DNA from: Apium graveolens
Taxonomy: Eukaryota; Streptophyta; Magnoliopsida; Apiales; Apiaceae
Direction of reading: 5' to 3'
Length of the DNA stretch: 64,000 bases
Assembly: GCF_009905375.1 (NCBI RefSeq)
Contig: NC_133656.1
Span: forward strand, 228,497,739 to 228,561,738
The notes under the pieces were generated by a model. It was not told the origin of the DNA and did not search any database. It saw only the letters and a program-made list of their open reading frames with translations. Made by a program: the position numbers and the translations under genes. Positions 57,049 through 64,000 of the stretch are shown piece by piece (positions within the stretch are counted from its first letter, which is position 1; each line of letters begins with the position of its first letter).

Positions 57049-57518
57049 AGGCAATAGTCAACAATGCACTGGAGTAAAATGGAGAAGAAACAAGTGGAGA
57101 ACTTATTTTATTATTGTACTTTTTATCTTTGTCTTCACTTGTAAACTTGGTGTTATATAAACCAAGTAGCAGCTAGTAATTAGAAGAGAATTTTTCCAGA
57201 GCTGTTTAGAAAAATCTTGAGAAAAATTATCTAGTTTGTACTAGGATGCAGCTGTGATCAACTTCTTGAATCACAGATTTTCTGAAATACCATCTCTGGT
57301 GGAACAACAAATCCATCAGAAAAGTTTTTAAGGTCTGTTGTGTTCTGTACTTTTGTGCTTGAATATATATATCTGTCTGTATTAGTTTAAAGCAATTCAC
57401 ACACTTGTTTATCTTAAACACACAGCCTTGGAAACTGCTCAAAACTTGAAAAAGTTTTGAGATTTACATTCAACCCCCCTTCTGTAAATCTCATTGTTAG
57501 TTCACTAGGAATAACAAT

Positions 57519-57530
57519 TGGTATCAGAGC
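57519..57530 (+). other. copia-4 primer binding site
   Basis: TGGTATCAGAGC two bases after the LTR, complementary to initiator methionine tRNA. Confidence 0.92.
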
Positions 57531-57577
57531 AGGCTCTTGACACACAAAGAGTTTAAAGTTCTTGGAAACTAACAAAG

Positions 57578-59991
57578 ATGAGTAAGAAGGATATTGGAGT
57601 AAAAATCCCAGTTCTTGACAAAGACAGTTATCACCATTGGAAGGTGAAAATGCACCTTCATCTACTCTCCCAAGATGAAGGTTATGTAAACTGCATTGAG
57701 AATGGTCCTCACATTCCCCACAAAGTAGCCACAGTTGCTACAACCACAATTGTTGTTGGTCAATCCATTCCAAAACCTAGATCAGAATGGACAATGGAAG
57801 ACACAGAAGAAGTCCACAAGGATAAGAAGGCTATGAACATTTTGTTTAATGGTCTTGACAAGGATATGTTTGATAATGTGATAAATTGCACAACTGCCAA
57901 AGAGGTTTGGGACACAGTTCAGCTACTGTGTGAAGGTACAGAACAAGTAAAAGAAAACAAAATGCAGCTTCTCATTCAACAGTATGAGTATTTTCATTTT
58001 GAAGAAAATGAATCTTTAAATGACACATTCAATAGATTCCAAAAGCTGTTGAATGGACTGAAGCTGTATGGTAGAGTGTACCAGGTGAAGGATTCAAATC
58101 TTAAATTTTTAAGATCCTTGCCAAAGGAATGGAAACCCATGACTGTCTCCTTGAGAAACTCTCAAGATTATAAGGACTTCACTCTTGAAAGATTATATGG
58201 AATCTTGAAGACTTATGAACTAGAGCTGGAACAGGATGAGGTATTGGAGAAGGGAAGAAAGAAAGGAGGTTCAGTTGCCTTGGTAGCTGAAAATGAGAAA
58301 GAATGCAGACAAGAGACTGTGAGATCAACATTAAACTCCAAAGATGGCACAAGCAAATCAGAATCAAGCAAGGGTAAGGAGCAAGTTGCTGAGAATGAAG
58401 ACAACTCCAGCCAAGATGACTCTGATGGTATTGATGAGCATCTTGCATTTCTGTCCAGAAGATTTGCAAAGATGAAATTTAAGAAAAACACTAGAGCCAC
58501 TAAACCTCATAAGAACATGGTGGACAAATCCAAGTTCAAGTGTTTCAATTGTGGTATAAGTGGACACTTTGCAAGTGAGTGCAGAAAGCCAACTTCTGAA
58601 AAGAAGAAATTTGACCAAGTAGATTACAAAAAGAAATATTTTGATATGCTCAAGCAAAAGGAGAAGGCTTTCATTACTCAAGAAAAAGACTGGGCAGCTG
58701 ATGGAGAAGAAGAGGATGAAGATGTGGAATATGTCAACTTGGCTCTCATGGCTGATTCTGAGGAAAATGAAGTTAGTTCATCAAGCAACCAGGTAATCAC
58801 TACTGATTTAACACAGCTTACTAAAGAAGAGTGCAATGATGCTTTTAATGACATGTCTACTGAATTGTATCACTTGCGTGTGTCTCTTAAATCTCTTGCT
58901 AAAGAAAATAGTAGGATTAAAGAGAACAATCTGTTTTTAAGTAATAGAAATGCTGTGTTAGAAGATAAGTTGATTGACATAGAGAAAACTAAGCTACATT
59001 GTATATCTGTTGAAAATGAACTAGCTGAATCTGTTAAGAAAGTAGAAATACTTTCTAATCAATTAGAGAGAGAGCAAGAGGTGATTAAAGCCTGGAAGAC
59101 ATCTAGGGATGTTAGTGCTCAAATTGTCAAGGTCCAAGGAATTGAATCATTTTGTGAGACTGCCTGGGATAAAAACAAAAAGAAAATGGAATTAATTGAT
59201 GGGCTGTCAACGGATGTGGAATCAACGGATGATGAAAATTATCCGTTGAAGGAAGAAAAGGAGCATCCGTTGAAGGTTCCTCAATTAAATCAGACAGATG
59301 TTTCTAAAAGTGAAAATCTAAAAAACTCAACAAAAAGTTTGGTTCAACTTCCAAGAACTTTGTCAAAGAAGAAGCAAGCACATCCAAAGATTTCAGTAAG
59401 GTGAATATAGGACACATGACCTTAGAACAGTTAAAGAATAGGCTCAAAGTGGTTGAGGATAAAAAGAAAACTAAAAGGAAATCTAATAGAAATGGGAAGG
59501 TAAGGGTTAACAAACATAACAATTACACACCTGATAAGTATGCTCCTAAAAAAAGCTGTGTGCATTGTAATAGTGTTAATCATCTATCTGCTAATTGCAA
59601 ATCTAATAAGAAAACTCCCATACCTGTACCCTCTTCCATGCCTAATATGTCTGCATCACCTCTGCATGCTATGCCTGTTATGTCTCAACAGAATCCTTAT
59701 GCACATTTTGCAAACATGCCATATTTTAACAATACTTATCTTGCTGCATTTAGTATGCCTCAAATGTCATACAATATGCCTATGTGGAATAACATGTTTG
59801 CACAATCCATGCCTTATCAAATTCCAAATGTGCTAAATGATTCTGTGACTAACCCTACACCTCAACCAACTACATCTAAGATCAAGGTTGACTCAAAGTT
59901 ACCTAAGTCTAAAGATGCAGGAGGAATGAAGTCTAGGAGAAAGGCTAACATGAATGGACCCAAGGAAACTTGGGTACCAAAATCAACTTGA
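57578..59991 (+). pseudogene. copia-4 gag, one frameshift near its end
   Basis: ATG 57578 (MSKKDIGVKIPVLD) opens 608 codons. A copia gag domain spans residues 5-215, a Lys/Ser/Glu linker follows, then a zinc knuckle with Cys322, Cys325, His330 and Cys335, and a long coiled coil at about 415-530. The frame ends at TGA 59402-59404, but from about 59341 the other frame reads as natural gag sequence and stays open to TGA 59989-59991. That part carries a second CCHC knuckle (CVHCNSVNHLSANC) and a Met/Pro-rich tail. A one-base indel at about 59333-59342 best explains this. Four TCAACGGAT motifs at 59207-59273 lie in the linker after the coiled coil. Confidence 0.85.
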
Positions 59992-60004
59992 TTGATTTTA
60001 TGGT

Positions 60005-63000
60005 GTGCAGGGAAACAGAAGAAATCTATGGTACTTGGACAGTGGCTGTTCAAGACACATGACAGGAGATTTCTCCCTGCTCACAGAGTTTAAGGAGAGA
60101 GCTGGCCCTAGCATAACCTTTGGAGATGACAGCAAAGGGTTTACTATGGGATATGGCTTGATTTCAACAAGGAATGTCATCATTGATGAAGTTGCATTAG
60201 TTGATGGTCTCAAGCACAACTTACTGAGCATCAGTCAACTATGTGATAGAGGGAATACAATTTCCTTCAATTCTGAAGCCTGTGTTGTCACCAGTAAGAA
60301 AGACAACAAAGTGATTCTAACTGGAGTTAGAAAAGGAAATGTGTACATAGCTGACTTCAACTCTACTGATGCAGAATCTATTACTTGTCTCTTCAGCAAA
60401 GCAAGTCCAGTTGAAAGTTGGCTATGGCACAAGAAGCTATCCCATTTGAATTTCAAGACAATGAATGATCTAGTCAAAAAGGACTTAGTTAGAGGAATTC
60501 CTCTTGTTGAATTCTCAAGGGATGGTTTGTGTGATGCTTGTCAGAAAGGCAAACAAAGGAAAGCATCATTCAAAAAGAAGCTTGAAACAACAATTGATGA
60601 ACCATTACAGCTGCTACATATGGATTTGTTTGGACCAGTCAATGTATTGTCAATTGCAAGAAAAAGATATTGCTTAGTGATTGTAGATGATTTCTCAAAG
60701 TTTTCATGGGTCTATTTTCTTGGATCAAAGGATGAAGCAAGTGAAATCATTATCAATCACATCAGGAAAGTCAATAATCATCCTGACTTGAAGGTTAGGA
60801 ATATCAGGAGTGACAATGAAACTGAGTTCAAGAATTTGACAATGAGGCTGTTCTGTGAAGAAAATGGAATCATGCATGAGTTCTCAGCTCCAAGAACACC
60901 TCAGCAAAATGGGGTAGTTGAAAGAAAGAACAGATCTTTAATTGAGGCTGCTAGAACAATGCTTGAAGAATCAAAGTTACCAACATATTTCTGGGCTGAA
61001 GCTGTTAATTGTGCCTGCTACACTCAGAATATTTCTTTGATCAATCAAGCTAAAGGCATGACTCCTTATCAGTTGTTCAAGAGAAGAAAACCAACTCTAA
61101 ACTTTCTTCATGTCTTTGGATGTAAATGCTTTATACTGAGAAATCAATCTGACCATAAAGGGAAGTTTGATGCAAAGGCTGATAAAGGGATATTTGTTGG
61201 TTACTCAGCTGGAAAATCTTATAGGGTCTACAATCTAAGAACCAACATTGTTATGGAATCTGTGCATGTTGTGTTTGATGATAAAAAGATTGATGGACTA
61301 ACAGATGAGGGACACCATGAGAAACTCAAATTTGACAACATTGAGATATATTGTGATGATAGTGAAGAGGAGACTGATGGAGATGACACTTCAAAAGGGA
61401 TTCAAAACATGCCCTTGGATAATGCACAAAATTATGCATCCGTTGATAGAGGCAATGCAGTATCCGTTGAAAGACATAGTGCATCATCCGTTGAAGTACA
61501 AAATAAAGCATTCGTTGATCATAGTTCATCAACGGATAATCGATTTACATCATCAGTTGATAAAACTCCAAGTTCCCTGCAAAGGACCAACAACTCAGGG
61601 GGAGTTTCAACTAATCAACACTCTGTCTCACATCATGACAATACTGAGGCCACCTCATCTAGAGTATATCTTCCACCTCAAAGGAAATGGACCAAGAATC
61701 ATCCCTTTGAACTGATCATTGGTGATGCATCATCTAAAGTGCAAACAAGAAAAGCTACTCAAGATGAATGTCTGTATAGTAGTTTTCTATCTCAGGAGGA
61801 ACCTAAGAAAGTGAAAGAAGCTTTATTGGATCCAGATTGGATATTAGCTATGCAGGAAGAGCTGAACCAATTTGAGAGAAACAAAGTTTGGAAGCTGGTA
61901 CCCAAACCAAAGAACAAGAGTCCTATTGACACAAAATGGGTATTCAGAAACAAGATGGATGAAAATGGCATTGTCATATGGAATAAAGCCAGATTGGTTG
62001 CTAAAGGCTATTCTCAACAAGAGGGAATAGATTTTGATGAGACATATGCTCCTGTTGCAAGACTTGAAGCCATCAGAATTTTTCTAGCCTATGCATCCCA
62101 TGCCAATTTCAAAGTCTATCAAATGGATGTCAAGAGTGCATTTCTAAATGGGAAATTGGAGGAAGAAGTTTATGTAAGTCAACCTCCAGGGTTTGAAGAT
62201 TCAAATTTTCCAGACTATGTGTATTATCTGTTGAAAGCACTCTATGGATTGAAGCAAGCACCTAGAGCCTGGTATGAAACCTTATCAAAATTCCTTTTGG
62301 AGAATCACTTTACTAGAGGTACTGTTGATAAAACTCTCTTCTTTAGGAATGTTAATGGCTCTAGTATACTTGTTCAAATTTATGTAGATGACATAATATT
62401 TGGATCTACAGATGATAAGCTTTGTAAAAAGTTTGCTAAGCTAATGCAAAGTAATTATGAAATGAGCCTGATGGGAGAACTAACCTATTTTCTTGGTTTA
62501 CAAGTTAAACAAGTTAGTGATGGAATTTTCATTAGTCAAACTAAATATATTTATGATCTTTTAAAGAAGTTTGACTTAATAGAATGTTCATCTGCAAAAA
62601 CTCCCATGGCCACTGCCACCAAACTTGAATTAAATAAGACTGAAAGGTCTGTGAACATTACAAGTTATAGAGGCATGGTTGGTTCACTTTTATATTTAAC
62701 TGCCAGTAGACCAGATATAATGTTTTCTACATGTCTCTGTGCTAGATTTCAAGCTGACCCTAAAGAATCTCACTTAGTAGCTATTAAAAGAATTTTCAGA
62801 TATCTCAAGGGGACTCCAAATCTAGGAATTTGGTACCCTAGAGAGTCTGGTTTTGATCTAATTGGCTACTCAGATGCAGACTATGCAGGTTGCAAAATAG
62901 ACAGGAAAAGTACAACAGGTTCCTGCCAATTCCTGGGAAACAAGCTTGTATCGTGGTTTAGCAAAAAGCAAAATTCAGTCTCTACTTCTACAGCTGAGGC

Positions 63001-63325
63001 TGAATATATTGCTGCTGGAAGTTGCTGCTCTCAAGTGTTATGGATGAGGAATCAACTCCTTGATTATGGACTACATGTTGATAGAATTCCTATTTTTTGT
63101 GACAACACAAGTGCCATAGCCATAACAGAGAATCATGTGCAGCACTCAAGGACCAAGCACATTGATATCAAGTACCACTTCATTAGGGAACATGTGATGA
63201 AAGGTACAGTGGAACTTTATTTTGTTCCAAGTGAACAACAAATTGCAGACATATTTACCAAGCCACTTGATGAATCAACATTCACAAGATTGGTAAGTGA
63301 GCTAGGTATGCTTAATTACTCTTAA
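60005..63325 (+). CDS. copia-4 pol polyprotein, intact frame
   Basis: 1106 residues counted from 60005. The open frame itself begins at 59996, and no ATG precedes the protease. The protease site is at Asp12 (LDSGCSRHM). The integrase finger starts at His142/His147 with [10 protein letters not shown]. The integrase triad is Asp207, Asp270 and Glu306 (D-x62-D-x35-E), with Glu in place of the usual Gly after SDN. The linker (about 455-570) is Ser/Asp-rich and carries the TCAACGGAT motifs. Reverse transcriptase has YVDD at 793-796. RNase H has [15 protein letters not shown] and CDNTSA. The enzymes would process, copy and integrate the element. How pol is translated is unclear: the gag frames end at 59404 and 59991 and do not overlap this one. 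Confidence 0.93.
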   Translation: MQGNRRNLWYLDSGCSRHMTGDFSLLTEFKERAGPSITFGDDSKGFTMGYGLISTRNVIIDEVALVDGLKHNLLSISQLCDRGNTISFNSEACVVTSKKDNKVILTGVRKGNVYIADFNSTDAESITCLFSKASPVESWLWHKKLSHLNFKTMNDLVKKDLVRGIPLVEFSRDGLCDACQKGKQRKASFKKKLETTIDEPLQLLHMDLFGPVNVLSIARKRYCLVIVDDFSKFSWVYFLGSKDEASEIIINHIRKVNNHPDLKVRNIRSDNETEFKNLTMRLFCEENGIMHEFSAPRTPQQNGVVERKNRSLIEAARTMLEESKLPTYFWAEAVNCACYTQNISLINQAKGMTPYQLFKRRKPTLNFLHVFGCKCFILRNQSDHKGKFDAKADKGIFVGYSAGKSYRVYNLRTNIVMESVHVVFDDKKIDGLTDEGHHEKLKFDNIEIYCDDSEEETDGDDTSKGIQNMPLDNAQNYASVDRGNAVSVERHSASSVEVQNKAFVDHSSSTDNRFTSSVDKTPSSLQRTNNSGGVSTNQHSVSHHDNTEATSSRVYLPPQRKWTKNHPFELIIGDASSKVQTRKATQDECLYSSFLSQEEPKKVKEALLDPDWILAMQEELNQFERNKVWKLVPKPKNKSPIDTKWVFRNKMDENGIVIWNKARLVAKGYSQQEGIDFDETYAPVARLEAIRIFLAYASHANFKVYQMDVKSAFLNGKLEEEVYVSQPPGFEDSNFPDYVYYLLKALYGLKQAPRAWYETLSKFLLENHFTRGTVDKTLFFRNVNGSSILVQIYVDDIIFGSTDDKLCKKFAKLMQSNYEMSLMGELTYFLGLQVKQVSDGIFISQTKYIYDLLKKFDLIECSSAKTPMATATKLELNKTERSVNITSYRGMVGSLLYLTASRPDIMFSTCLCARFQADPKESHLVAIKRIFRYLKGTPNLGIWYPRESGFDLIGYSDADYAGCKIDRKSTTGSCQFLGNKLVSWFSKKQNSVSTSTAEAEYIAAGSCCSQVLWMRNQLLDYGLHVDRIPIFCDNTSAIAITENHVQHSRTKHIDIKYHFIREHVMKGTVELYFVPSEQQIADIFTKPLDESTFTRLVSELGMLNYS

Positions 63326-63765
63326 AATTCATGTCCTTATTGCAATTTGAATTGAAGCCTGAAATGTATTAGCTGCAAGAACAAATTTGATTTTTAACAT
63401 AGATTATTCCATCAACGGATATTCCCTATCCGTTGAAAGTCAAAATTGTTCTATCAACGGATGTTCATTATCCGTTGAAAGTCATATACATCTCTGGAAT
63501 TTTTATCCGTCAACGGATAAAACTGAAGTGCTCTTCAACGGATGACAGTTTACCTTATCCGTTGAAATATCACATCAGTCGATTCAAGTGTTTCACAGCC
63601 GTTGATTCTATTGTCTTAACCGTTGATACTCATACATACAGCTGTATGTATTTGTTTTAAAGGTAGTTTTTAGAATACTTACAGTTTATTCTTAAACGGC
63701 TGAAATTCACTTACACATATTTATTGTTTAATCTATTATTTATGTTTTTTTTTAATTTGAGAAAG
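63326..63765 (+). promoter_or_regulatory. second TCAACGGAT cluster upstream of the accessory ORF promoter
   Basis: Perfect copies start at 63412, 63454, 63510 and 63535, and inverted copies at 63428, 63470 and 63557. Near copies (CCGTTGAT) are close to 63598 and 63622. At 63505-63518 an ATCCG half overlaps a full copy, making a near-palindrome. The cluster sits about 200-355 bp upstream of a TATA box, a spacing comparable to that in the LTR. Confidence 0.8.
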
Positions 63766-63773
63766 TATATAAG
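63766..63773 (+). promoter_or_regulatory. TATA box of the copia-4 accessory ORF
   Basis: TATATAAG about 115 bp upstream of the ATG at 63883, followed by a pyrimidine-rich leader typical of plant 5' untranslated regions. Confidence 0.65.
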
Positions 63774-63882
63774 CCCTTCTGATTTTTCATTTTTACTTTA
63801 CGCTTTCTTGAAATTTCAAAGCTTTTACCATTTTCTCTCTGCAAAACCTTCAAGTTATTCTCTGCAATTTCTACTCACAACA

Positions 63883-64000
63883 ATGGCACCAGTAGTAAAG
63901 ATTATGTCTCAATCTGGGTTCATCTATGAGAAGAACAATTTCATAGCTTTGGTAGAAAAGAATGAAGTCCACTCAGATTATCACAAAATGACGGACTTCA
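63883..64000 (+). CDS. copia-4 accessory ORF, 3' partial
   Basis: ATG in the context ACAACAATGGC opens a frame that runs off the window. The visible 39 residues (MAPVVKIMSQSGFIYEKNN first) have no signal peptide. It occupies the position after pol where SIRE/Maximus elements carry an extra, sometimes called env-like, ORF. From this fragment the function cannot be told. A dedicated TATA box and motif cluster precede it. Confidence 0.55.
   Translation, partial: MAPVVKIMSQSGFIYEKNNFIALVEKNEVHSDYHKMTDF

Larger units (their letters stand above)
56458..57516 (+). repeat. copia-4 5' LTR
   Basis: Begins TGTTAGGAATATATG and ends CTAGGAATAACA. The promoter TATAAAG is at 57042-57048. The upstream U3 holds the TCAACGGAT cluster. 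Confidence 0.85.
56458..64000 (+). mobile_element. copia-4, SIRE/Maximus-like Ty1/copia element, 3' end outside window
   Basis: The 5' LTR (56458-57516), primer site, gag with two zinc knuckles, an intact 1106-residue pol frame, and an accessory ORF downstream of pol are all present. Gag longer than 600 residues with a coiled coil and an extra ORF after pol are typical of the SIRE/Maximus group. The short motif TCAACGGAT is scattered through the whole element. The 3' LTR lies beyond the window. Confidence 0.93.

Noticed and set aside
57578..59404. Treating the 608-codon frame as the complete, intact gag
   Set aside because: The last 20 or so codons are unlike gag, whereas the adjacent frame from about 59341 reads naturally and contains a second zinc knuckle, so a frameshift is more likely.

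Overview
This window is AT-rich plant nuclear DNA from a eudicot. Its host genes are intron-bearing plant genes (a DMR6-type oxygenase, TTG1, a RING-H2 pair), and the rest is a nested landscape of LTR retrotransposons, MULEs, hAT-like elements and MITEs. The look of the retrotransposons makes me suspect an asterid, perhaps Apiaceae, but that is a hunch; the sequence does not prove it.

Layout. 1-6597: 3' part of a Ty3/gypsy element of the Tat group with dual RNase H. It carries an accessory gene on the opposite strand with two introns and its own TATA box. 7052-12150: a four-exon DMR6/S5H-like 2-oxoglutarate oxygenase on the minus strand. 12797-22301: an array of small TRIM-like LTR units, split by a full-length but decayed Ty1/copia element (copia-1, 13757-21701, target duplication AAAAT). 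The copia-1 leader holds remarkable hairpin arrays. 23673-24842: two nested hAT-like elements. 26638-27654: TTG1, single exon.

30146-30694: a foldback MULE-MITE. 31085-38851: a MULE with a 10-bp target duplication. It keeps the two ends of a transposase gene and a convergent GRF zinc-finger gene, and a second copia (copia-2, 33786-38294) sits at the last intron/exon junction of that GRF gene. 39472-42600: a Stowaway MITE and more nested hAT-like elements. 43277-45962: tandem RING-H2 genes. 46463-46725: another broken GRF zinc-finger gene. 47998-49267: a third MULE-like element. 50772-55097: minus-strand copia-3, truncated at its 5' end, whose seven recognised lesions are all nonsense codons. 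55098-56457: probable LTR fragment of another element. 56458 to the window end: a young SIRE/Maximus-like copia (copia-4) with an intact pol, and downstream of pol the start of an accessory ORF behind its own TATA box.

The best candidate for something undescribed is in copia-4. The 9-mer TCAACGGAT (either strand) occurs 25 times, in the LTR U3, in gag, in the pol linker and upstream of the second promoter. It is read in different codon phases, so DNA or RNA is conserved rather than peptide, and it holds a MYB-type core (CAACGG). The second candidate is the copia-1 leader, where four hairpins with unrelated stems present the same loop, CGTGCCACAGCCG.

The four recognisable host loci look intact. 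All retroelement genes except copia-4 pol, and the visible part of the gypsy pol, carry disabling lesions. All coordinates come from reading by eye; no alignment or database search was run.
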